Positions 1-5,052 of a stretch of DNA of 5,114 nt are shown here, piece by piece; within the stretch, counting starts at the first letter, position 1, and the number at the start of each line of letters is the position of its first letter. Source of the DNA: Pseudomonadota bacterium (GTDB taxonomy: Bacteria > Pseudomonadota > Alphaproteobacteria > Sphingomonadales > Sphingomonadaceae); the NCBI GenBank assembly GCA_023427285.1, contig JAEZBH010000498.1, forward strand, positions 1-5,114. The letters run 5' to 3'. Below the pieces are notes generated by a model. It saw only the letters and a program-made list of their open reading frames with translations. It was not told where the DNA came from and ran no database searches. Position numbers and translations under genes: made by a program.

Positions 1-120
1 TCGCAACCTGAAGCGGCCCGCGCCGGTTTTCTGCTGCCAGGCTTGCAGGCAAGCCGTGAACCAGGGGGAAAGGGAGCCGTGCCAATGGAGCAGGTTGGGG
101 CGGCGCAGGTGGGGGCATGA
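1..120 (+). CDS. C-terminal end of an upstream gene (partial, unknown product)
   Basis: Frame 1 is open from the window edge to a TGA at 118-120 and gives 39 residues ending ...MEQVGAAQVGA. Its stop shares ATGA with the start of the pseudokinase gene, the usual signature of translationally coupled operon neighbours, and this is the main reason for choosing the frame. The tail is Gly/Ala/Pro-rich and carries no recognisable motif, so no function can be read from it. In many type VI secretion clusters a TagF and/or PP2C phosphatase gene precedes the kinase gene, so such a product is possible, but nothing visible here shows it. Frame 2 is also open (to 181) with high third-position GC. It reads Cys/Arg/Trp-rich and would overlap the next gene by about 65 bp, so I prefer frame 1 with only moderate confidence. 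Confidence 0.45.
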   Translation, partial: SQPEAARAGFLLPGLQASREPGGKGAVPMEQVGAAQVGA

Positions 121-2558
121 CGGCGGCGGTATGCGCCCAAACCCTGTCTGTCGGCGCAACGCTGGGCGTCTGGCGGATTGAGGGCGTTCAGGGCGTTGTT
201 GGGGATGCCGTTCTCTACAGCGCCCTTCATGCGGAAACGGGGGACGCCGTTTTCCTTCAGGAGTTTTTCCCGCCCGGTGCCGGGGCGCGCACGGCGATGG
301 GCAGTGTCAGCCCCCGTGAGGGAGCGGCGGGCGAGACGTTCCTGACAGGCCGGGAGACCTTTCTGGTGCAAGGGGCGGCGCTGGCCGGTCTGTGCGCGGC
401 GCGGCCCGTTCCCCATTTGCCGCGCGTGCGCTCGGTCTTCATGGAGGGCGGTACCGCCTACATGGTGATGGATCGCTATGGCGGCACGCCGTTGGCAACC
501 GAACTCGACCTTCAGCGCCGACTGCCAGAGGACCAGCTGCTGGCGCTCTTCCGGCCCTTGGCACTGGCGCTCGGGCAGCTGCACAGCGCGGGCGTGTGCC
601 ATCTGCGCATTCACCCTGCCGTGATCCTGCGGCAGAACCGGCGTCTGCTGCTGACCGGCTTTTCGGGAGGCGCGCCCCTGCGGGGGTGGGAGGACGGCCC
701 GGAGGCGGCCTATTCTCCGATTGAACTTCTGGTGCCGGTGGCATCGCCGGGGCCGTGGAGCGATGTTTATGCATTGGGGGCGGTTCTTTACCACTGCATG
801 ACGGGAGAGCCGCCGCCTCAGGCGCAAGCCCGTTTGGGTGCGATCGACTGGCCGATTGAAAGCGGGGCGTGCTACAGCCCCCGCTTCCGCGAGGCGGTTG
901 CCAGCGCTCTGGCCTGCGTGCCGATGGACCGGCCCCGGAGCATGAAAGACTGGTGCGCGGCGTGGCCGCATCGCTTGCATCAGGCCGCGCCCCTGCATGG
1001 GAATGGTGAAGGGCTGGGGGAGCCACATCTTGCGCCCATGCGCCGGGATGAGGGCGGACAGGAGCTGATCCTGCTGGCTCCCCAGTCAGAACATCACCTG
1101 CCGGTCGTCTTGCATGGGCGATGGCTGTTGCTGTGGCCTTACCTTGCAGGAGCGGCGGTCGCGGGCGGCCTTGCGTTGGCTTTCGTTGCCGGGCGCAGCC
1201 TTTTTCCAGCGGGCGGCGACCCTGAGCAGGCGGCGCTGCAGACTGCGGGCCCTCAGGGATTGCGGCCGGGGCTTGCCGGGCCGGGAGAGCCTTCCGCGCC
1301 GTTGATGCTGCTGGAGCAGGAGACGGCCTTTGCGCGAGATGCCGCGCGCCATGTGGCGCAGCAGGCCGCAGAGGCGCAGGCGCTGAAATGGCCAGGCTCG
1401 CGCATCCGGGGATTGGAAGAGGCGGCGGCCAGGGCAGCGGCGGCGGTGCGGGAGCTGGAAGCCCTGCACGCTGCTCCCAGAGCGGGCTTGCGCCCGGCAA
1501 CGCAGGCACCGGAGAACACCTCATTTGCCGCTGTGCTGGCGCAGCAGCGCAAAATCATCCGCGCCGCCGTGCAGGAGGCATGGGCCATCAGCGTTGCGGG
1601 TTATGCGGCGGCGGCCGAGCCGCTTGTCCATACTGCCGAGGCCAATTTCAAGCTGCTGGAGACGTTGCTGGCCGGGGATCGGCGGCCGGAGCCTGCGCTG
1701 CTGCTGGGGACGACCGGCTCGGCCCATGCGCTGCTCGGCACCGCCTATGAGCGATTGCAGCGGGCGGCCCGGGCCGAGCCGCCATCCGATCCGGTGATCG
1801 CCAGCCGACAGGCGGCGGAAATCTCGCTGGCCTATGACGAGGTGCGGGAGCAGTCCGCCATTATTCGGGGCGCGCTGCGCAAGGGTCGGGAACATGCCGC
1901 CGCGCGGGAGGCGGAGCAGCGAACGGCGACTTCAGAGCGCAGGCAGTTCAGCGCGGCCCTGGTTTCGGCGCGCCGCACGATCGCAGAGCTGGAGCAGGCC
2001 ATGCGCAAGGCGGCCGAGGGATCCCTTCCCGATCAGCTGAAGCAGGATGCGTTGCTGCAAATGGCAGAGGCAAAGCGCCGGATTTCAGGCCTTGAGCATA
2101 TCGTGCTCGATACGCCGGATCTGCGGGGGGAGCGCTTGCAGGCCGCCCTCGTTGAGGTGCGAGAGACGGAAAATGAGGTGCGCTCCCTGCTGCGGGAGGT
2201 GCGGGGGCGGTCAACTCTTGTCGATGCCTCAGACGGCAAGCCGGAGATAAAGCGCCTCCTGCGGCGAGCGGACACCCGGCTGACGCGAAACAATCGCCGT
2301 TACGCCGATTTGCAGAAGCTGCTGGCCCGGCACGGCGGCGCAATTCGCGCGATTGGCGGCGAACAGATCGGCCGGCAGGAGGTTGGGGGGCTCTACCGCC
2401 ATCTGCTGGCCCAGATTTCGGCCAGAGAGCATCTGGCAAAGGCCAAAACGGAGCCCGAGGCGACGGCTATCTATCAGAAATTTCTTGCGCTGCATGAAAA
2501 GGTGGACCGTGAGCTTGATCGAATGCTGAGAGCGGCAACGAAGGCCGAGCGCCTCTGA
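117..2558 (+). CDS. Membrane-anchored Ser/Thr pseudokinase with a C-terminal coiled-coil region
   Basis: This 813-residue protein has three parts. Residues about 12-285 align by eye to a bacterial Ser/Thr-kinase fold: a degraded glycine loop (G26-V-V-G29-D-A), 'FLQEFFPPGAGART' at 46-59 matching the 'AIKEYFPxxxAxR' signature, hinge-region 'GTAYMVMD' at 112-119, an APE-like 'YSPIE' at 199-203, alpha-F 'GPWSDVYALGAVLY' at 212-225, and alpha-I 'DRPRS' at 271-275. Catalytic positions are changed: VAIK Lys is Q48, alpha-C Glu is probably Q85, HRD reads H162-L-R164, the catalytic-loop Lys and Asn are H166 and V169, and DFG reads T180-G-F. Phosphotransfer is therefore unlikely, and a scaffold or sensor role is inferred. 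Residues about 336-359 form one membrane helix. Residues about 395-813 are Ala/Arg/Glu-rich and helical, probably coiled coil and probably periplasmic. The start at 117 fits the ATGA overlap, and an in-frame TGA just upstream (57-59) limits any extension. A type VI PpkA/TagE-like role is possible but unproven. Confidence 0.88.
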   Translation: MTAAVCAQTLSVGATLGVWRIEGVQGVVGDAVLYSALHAETGDAVFLQEFFPPGAGARTAMGSVSPREGAAGETFLTGRETFLVQGAALAGLCAARPVPHLPRVRSVFMEGGTAYMVMDRYGGTPLATELDLQRRLPEDQLLALFRPLALALGQLHSAGVCHLRIHPAVILRQNRRLLLTGFSGGAPLRGWEDGPEAAYSPIELLVPVASPGPWSDVYALGAVLYHCMTGEPPPQAQARLGAIDWPIESGACYSPRFREAVASALACVPMDRPRSMKDWCAAWPHRLHQAAPLHGNGEGLGEPHLAPMRRDEGGQELILLAPQSEHHLPVVLHGRWLLLWPYLAGAAVAGGLALAFVAGRSLFPAGGDPEQAALQTAGPQGLRPGLAGPGEPSAPLMLLEQETAFARDAARHVAQQAAEAQALKWPGSRIRGLEEAAARAAAAVRELEALHAAPRAGLRPATQAPENTSFAAVLAQQRKIIRAAVQEAWAISVAGYAAAAEPLVHTAEANFKLLETLLAGDRRPEPALLLGTTGSAHALLGTAYERLQRAARAEPPSDPVIASRQAAEISLAYDEVREQSAIIRGALRKGREHAAAREAEQRTATSERRQFSAALVSARRTIAELEQAMRKAAEGSLPDQLKQDALLQMAEAKRRISGLEHIVLDTPDLRGERLQAALVEVRETENEVRSLLREVRGRSTLVDASDGKPEIKRLLRRADTRLTRNNRRYADLQKLLARHGGAIRAIGGEQIGRQEVGGLYRHLLAQISAREHLAKAKTEPEATAIYQKFLALHEKVDRELDRMLRAATKAERL

Positions 2559-2694
2559 CAAAGGCGGAATAACGCAGAACACAACGCGGGAGTGGTTCTT
2601 CAAGCTGGGCGATCAGTGTTGCCAAGTTTCAACATTGACCAATGACAAATCAGGCAAGTCATGGGCCTTTTGGCTTTTCTGCCCCCTCGAATAG

Positions 2695-2708
2695 AAGCGC
2701 GAGCGCTT
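2695..2708. promoter_or_regulatory. Short palindrome, possible operator
   Basis: The arms AAGCGC (2695-2700) and GCGCTT (2703-2708) are perfect inverted repeats separated by GA. The size suits a dimeric regulator site, but it lies more than 500 bp from the tetR start and could be chance. Confidence 0.25.
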
Positions 2709-2766
2709 GGGAGCAGCCTCCTGATCAAATTTCAATTTCTCTTGAGAGCATGACGCCGGATATGGG

Positions 2767-2788
2767 AACGCCGGTTTCCTCCGGTGTT
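2767..2788. other. Hairpin-forming inverted repeat
   Basis: AACGCCGG (2767-2774) can pair with CCGGTGTT (2781-2788) across a six-base loop, with one G-T pair. An alternative partner, GACGCCGG(A) at 2752-2760, can pair with the same right arm, giving two mutually exclusive hairpins. No T-run follows, so it is not a standard rho-independent terminator. It may be a weak 3' structure for the upstream transcript. Confidence 0.3.
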
Positions 2789-2921
2789 GAAAGATAACTT
2801 TAAAAGGATTCCAAGTTACATTCTGTGCAAATTAAAGTCGTTGTATCATTTTCCTAAAGTAATATAAAAGATTCGAATTAATTTTGTGTCGCAACGCAAT
2901 ATTAAAAATTGATTACTGGTG

Positions 2922-2953
2922 TTGCATTATTCAAAAATCACTGACATTATGTC
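2922..2953 (+). promoter_or_regulatory. Candidate promoter for tetR with an overlapping palindrome
   Basis: TTGCAT (2922-2927) and CATTAT (2945-2950) are separated by 17 bp and resemble sigma-70-type -35 and -10 boxes (3/6 and 4/6 matches). The putative -10 is covered by a perfect palindrome, GACAT-T-ATGTC (2943-2953), where a bound repressor could block polymerase. The pairing would leave a leader of roughly 260 nt before tetR, which is long. A second candidate upstream is TTGTAT (2841-2846) with TATAAA (2863-2868) at 16 bp. Both are motif matches only. Confidence 0.3.
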
Positions 2954-3145
2954 GCCAGCGCCACTTTTGGGTACTCGGTTTTGTTCCGTAGCGATCTGCG
3001 TCGTTCGTCGAACTTGGGCGCATTGACCGATTTTCATGCCTTGTTTTGTTCGGGTTGTGCCTGAGTTCGGGTGTGCGTCACAGGTTGCTGACCGCGTCTC
3101 CAGGAGTTTTTAGACCGAACACGGCTGCGGGGCTTCAGCGGGGGG

Positions 3146-3159
3146 CGGCAATTTTGCCG
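3146..3159. promoter_or_regulatory. Palindrome near the tetR start, possible TetR operator
   Basis: CGGCAA (3146-3151) and TTGCCG (3154-3159) are perfect inverted arms around a TT centre, about 60 bp before the tetR start codon. TetR-family dimers often bind such palindromes beside their own gene, so autoregulation is a reasonable guess. The site could instead form a small RNA hairpin in the leader. Confidence 0.35.
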
Positions 3160-3200
3160 TAATCGAACAGCGCTCGCAGTTGGCCGAGAAACATGAAGGC

Positions 3201-3209
3201 GAGAAAGGA
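3201..3209 (+). promoter_or_regulatory. Ribosome binding site of tetR
   Basis: GAGAAAGGA lies 8 bases before the ATG at 3218 and is a good Shine-Dalgarno match. It fixes this ATG as the start, against the in-frame GTG six codons in. Confidence 0.7.
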
Positions 3210-3217
3210 CTATCCAA

Positions 3218-3997
3218 ATGGCCTTGTGTGATGTGCCTGAGCCGATTGGGGGCAAGACGCTTGCCAAACTTCCCAAGACCAGACGAGAGAGGGGCGGATC
3301 AACAAAAGAAAAGTTGATCCTGGCAGCGATTGCGCTCAGTGCCCAGCGGGGGTTCTCGAACGTGCCTTTAAGGGAGGTGGTGGAGAAGGCTGAGTGTCAC
3401 AACATCAGCGCGGTGCATTACCACTTCAAGAACCGTCAGGGTCTGCTGACCGCAATTCTCCAGATGATCGACAAGAACTGGGCCGTTGAAATTCCCGGCT
3501 ATGCAAAGCGGGGCACCATATTCGATGTGCTTCAGGCCTTTGCGCTGTCACTGGATGATCTCAAGCGGGCATCGCAATGGGGCAACACAGTCATCAAGTT
3601 CCTGACGCGCCTTGCAATGGATGATGATCCGGAGACGGCGGAGGCTGCAACGGCATTTCTCGCCGCCAGATTGAACGCGGTGTTCGACGCCATTGCGCCG
3701 CATTGTCCTGACACGGAGGCGTCGTCGCTCCGCCTGCGGGTGGGCAACGCCTGCCTGCTGCTTCTGACGGTATCCAGCCATCTGGATCGCAGCTGCATGC
3801 TTGCCCTGGGCTGCACTAATCCGATGGAGAGCAAGGAAACCCTGCTGCGCGATACCGTGAGGATGGCGGGCGCCATTATTTACGGCACGCCACAGGAGGA
3901 TTTTGCCGAAGAAGAAGGATGGGAAGAGCCGTCGCAATGCGCGGTTGAGCGGGCGGTGCCGCGTCTTTCGGCCGTCTCGGAGCGAGCGCTGGCCTAG
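3218..3997 (+). CDS. TetR/AcrR-family transcriptional regulator
   Basis: This 259-residue protein is a cytoplasmic DNA-binding repressor of the TetR type, expected to act as a dimer. Residues about 29-80 form the N-terminal domain: helix 1 'TKEKLILAAIALSAQRGF', helix 2 'VPLREVVEKAE' and the recognition-helix signature 'NISAVHYHFKNRQGLLTAI' (63-80), close to the family's '(S/T)AVxYHFGxRxGLL' pattern. A 28-residue basic leader precedes it. The C-terminal helical domain (about 95-225) would bind ligand and dimerise, but its sequence does not identify the ligand. Length is somewhat above the usual 190-230 residues because of the leader and an acidic, low-complexity tail (about 226-259, including 'EDFAEEEGWEE'). 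No co-directed gene follows, so the target is unknown; autoregulation through the palindromes upstream is plausible. The stop codon (3995-3997) is the first base-triplet of a repeat element, which suggests that the element may have altered the gene's 3' end. Confidence 0.93.
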   Translation: MALCDVPEPIGGKTLAKLPKTRRERGGSTKEKLILAAIALSAQRGFSNVPLREVVEKAECHNISAVHYHFKNRQGLLTAILQMIDKNWAVEIPGYAKRGTIFDVLQAFALSLDDLKRASQWGNTVIKFLTRLAMDDDPETAEAATAFLAARLNAVFDAIAPHCPDTEASSLRLRVGNACLLLLTVSSHLDRSCMLALGCTNPMESKETLLRDTVRMAGAIIYGTPQEDFAEEEGWEEPSQCAVERAVPRLSAVSERALA

Positions 3998-4102
3998 AGC
4001 GGTTAGCGACCAGCTCGGCAAGCAGGTCGCCCGCTTCTCAAATCCTTTGTTGGTCGCGCTTTCTTAACCGCAAAACATGCGTTTTGCTCGAAAGTCGCTC
4101 TA
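3995..4102. repeat. REP-like palindromic intergenic element
   Basis: The element is bounded by TAGAGCG (3995-4001) and its exact inverse CGCTCTA (4096-4102). Inside, GCGGTTA (3999-4005) pairs with TAACCGC (4065-4071), GCGACC (4006-4011) with GGTCGC (4052-4057, alternatively 4025-4030), and GCAAAAC (4070-4076) with GTTTTGC (4081-4087) around ATGC. TAGAGC/GCTCTA-ended palindromes scattered between genes are familiar from alphaproteobacterial genomes, so I read this as a REP or MITE-like element. The left end supplies the tetR stop codon. It may also help terminate or stabilise the tetR transcript. Confidence 0.6.
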
Positions 4103-4197
4103 AGGGCGGCTTTCGAGCCGGATGGCGCATCCTGCGCCAAACACGTACGAGCACCCAAAGACTTGAGAAGCGGGCTACATGCTGGCCGCTCTGGTCG
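4007..4197. repeat. Pair of diverged inverted repeats (about 43 bp each)
   Basis: The left arm 4007-4049 and the right arm 4156-4197 are inverted copies matching at about 36 of 43 aligned positions by hand, with one single-base indel. The conserved core GCCCGCTTCTCAA (4029-4041) recurs exactly, inverted, at 4163-4175, and the outer CGACCAG (4007-4013) recurs inverted at 4191-4197. Between the arms sit GCTCGAAAG/CTTTCGAGC (4086-4094 / 4110-4118) and TGGCGCA/TGCGCCA (4123-4129 / 4133-4139). Substitutions between arms indicate an old duplication or two members of a dispersed repeat family in opposite orientation. Confidence 0.7.
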
Positions 4198-4254
4198 GAA
4201 ACCCTTCTAAAGCGTGCGGTCTGCTTGTTGGGCAGATCTCAAACCGCTTTGGGA

Positions 4255-4277
4255 AAGCCTCCTGGCAGGCTTCTTTT
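4255..4277 (+). terminator. Possible rho-independent terminator
   Basis: AAGCCT (4255-4260) pairs with AGGCTT (4267-4272) around a CCTGGC loop, followed by CTTTT. The stem is short but GC-containing and the T-tract is modest. It could end the tetR transcript or an unseen small RNA from the palindrome-rich region. Confidence 0.4.
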
Positions 4278-4286
4278 GTCGCGTTA

Positions 4287-4342
4287 GACCGCCTTGCCTT
4301 TACTCCCCGGGCAAGGCGGTCAGACGGCCTTGTGCCGTTTTT
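4287..4342 (+). terminator. Tandem hairpins ending in a T-tract, probable terminator
   Basis: A perfect 12-bp stem, GACCGCCTTGCC (4287-4298) with GGCAAGGCGGTC (4310-4321), has an 11-base loop. It is followed immediately by a second hairpin, AGACGGC (4322-4328) with GCCGTTT (4334-4340, one G-T pair), running into TTTTT at 4338-4342. The second hairpin plus T-tract has the form of a rho-independent terminator on the plus strand. Either it backs up tetR termination or it ends an undetected transcript. Confidence 0.55.
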
Positions 4343-4393
4343 AGATCTTGCATGGCAGATGATGGCGTGTTTGCGCACGACGCAGACGGCCTT

Positions 4394-4450
4394 GCGCGGC
4401 CCGAGTTTGCGCGGCCCGAGTTTGCGCGGCCTGAGTTTGCGCGAATTGAG
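4394..4450. repeat. 15-bp tandem repeat, three full copies plus a partial
   Basis: The unit GCGCGGCCCGAGTTT occurs at 4394-4408, 4409-4423 and 4424-4438 (one C-to-T change in the third), followed by a degenerate partial copy at 4439-4450. The period is a multiple of three, so any frame through it reads as a five-residue repeat (for example ARPEF or SLRGP). That alone is not evidence of coding, and there is no start or ribosome binding site to support one. Confidence 0.9.
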
Positions 4451-4481
4451 GGCCGATCTCTGATGGCGGGTCATCTCCGTG

Positions 4482-4527
4482 CCGTGCAGGGGGCCAGAGA
4501 ACCGTGCAGGGGGGCAGAGAACAGTGC
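4482..4527. repeat. 20-bp tandem repeat, two copies plus a fragment
   Basis: CCGTGCAGGGGGCCAGAGAA at 4482-4501 is repeated at 4502-4521 with a single C-to-G change. A truncated third copy (CAGTGC, 4522-4527) follows before the sequence turns AT-rich. The array is unrelated in sequence to the 15-bp array just upstream. Confidence 0.85.
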
Positions 4528-4736
4528 TGAAAATATGCAAAATATATTGGAATAATTCGGCGTGGATTTCGTCTAAATTGTAAAAAGATTTATTGAGGGG
4601 CGGGTCAAGTGTCGCTCTCTTTGTGCGGTTTGCCTCATCCTCCTGTTTGGCTCATTCATCCGTGTGCCCATGCCTGAGTGCTGAACATGAGTACAGATTT
4701 TCACGCGCGATCTTGTTGAGGGTGTTGATCGTCATG

Positions 4737-4804
4737 CCATCGATCAAGAGGTCCCATCAATCAAACCAAGCCATCAATCAAGCCAGGCCATCAAGCAAGA
4801 GGTG
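4737..4804. repeat. 17-bp tandem repeat, four contiguous copies (iteron-like)
   Basis: Four adjacent units begin with CCATC: 4737-4753, 4754-4770, 4771-4787 and 4788-4804, with the approximate consensus CCATCAATCAAGCCAGG. The CCATC(A/G) start and the CAA at unit positions 9-11 are kept in all four, while the last six bases vary. The 17-bp period is not a multiple of three, which argues against coding. The first unit overlaps an inverted repeat, TTGATCG (4725-4731) with CGATCAA (4741-4747). Contiguous 17-bp direct repeats resemble protein-binding iterons, but no replication gene or clear DnaA box is visible nearby. Confidence 0.85.
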
Positions 4805-5016
4805 CGCCGCTCAGAGCGGAAAAGGCTCTAGAGGACCTGCCCGATCAAGCTGTACGCGAAATGCCGCAAGCATAAGAAAATTCGTTACATTGGGTTCTGC
4901 CGGGGGGCTGCAATCAGCGCCGACACAAAAGACAACAAAACCAGCGGGAAGCCGCCCTCGTCAGGGCTGGATGGAAAGTCCCGAAAAAGCGGAGAACGCT
5001 ATGCTGGTATGCACTG

Positions 5017-5052
5017 GAGGCCCGCTCTGGCGCTGAGTGGGCCTCAATTTTT
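5017..5052 (+). terminator. Strong rho-independent terminator
   Basis: GAGGCCCGCT (5017-5026) pairs with AGTGGGCCTC (5036-5045) over ten positions with one G-T pair, around a nine-base loop, and is followed by AATTTTT (5046-5052). This is the best terminator in the window. No supported gene runs into it from upstream, so it either ends an unannotated RNA or is left over from a lost gene. Confidence 0.75.

Larger units (their letters stand above)
2559..3217. other. Intergenic region with an AT-rich core
   Basis: These 659 bp separate the pseudokinase gene from tetR. The flanks have ordinary composition, but about 2790-2945 is visibly AT-rich against a GC-rich background, with runs such as TAATATAAAAG and ATTAAAAATTG. 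I see no supported gene in it. The AT-rich core probably holds promoter elements, and it could also be bound by a nucleoid-type silencer; that last point is inference only. No convincing rho-independent terminator follows the pseudokinase stop. Confidence 0.7.
4343..5016. other. Gene-free, repeat-rich stretch
   Basis: I find no protein-coding gene here. The reading frames that stay open have no ribosome binding site, no family motif and skewed Ser/Arg/Cys composition. The stretch holds three short tandem arrays (separate entries), a second copy of CAGACGGCCTTG (4383-4394; first copy 4321-4332), an AT-rich segment at about 4526-4593, and a small hairpin CCGCT-CAG-AGCGG at about 4807-4819. It may be the decayed remains of a mobile element or an unrecognised non-coding locus. 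Confidence 0.55.

Noticed and set aside
439..1524. Long minus-strand open frame inside the pseudokinase gene
   Set aside because: It is a shadow of a high-GC gene: Pro/Ala/Arg-rich, no motifs, and opposite a frame with clear kinase-fold landmarks.
2661..2690. GGCCTTTTGGCTTTT as a terminator for the pseudokinase gene
   Set aside because: The stem would be only three to four pairs, too weak to call.
2661..2753. 30-codon plus-strand frame MGLLAFLPPRIEARALG...
   Set aside because: It has only a weak AGG upstream and no conserved feature; chance is the simplest explanation.
4175..4555. Overlapping open frames on both strands reading five-residue repeats, such as a pentapeptide-repeat-like SLRGP series
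   Set aside because: The repeat periodicity comes from the 15-bp DNA array. Only three to four units are present, in several frames at once, and no start signal exists.
4652..4735. Minus-strand 27-codon frame MTINTLNKIAREN...
   Set aside because: The composition looks protein-like, but it is very short, has no Shine-Dalgarno sequence, and overlaps the 5' side of the repeat array. It may be a fossil of a longer gene, and I recognise no family.
4394..4804. Tandem arrays as a CRISPR array
   Set aside because: The repeats are contiguous with no unique spacers and no cas genes are present.
4593..5036. 147-codon open frame on the plus strand
   Set aside because: It starts with TTG without a ribosome binding site, runs through the non-triplet 17-bp array, has Ser/Arg/Gln-rich composition with no motif, and ends inside the terminator hairpin.
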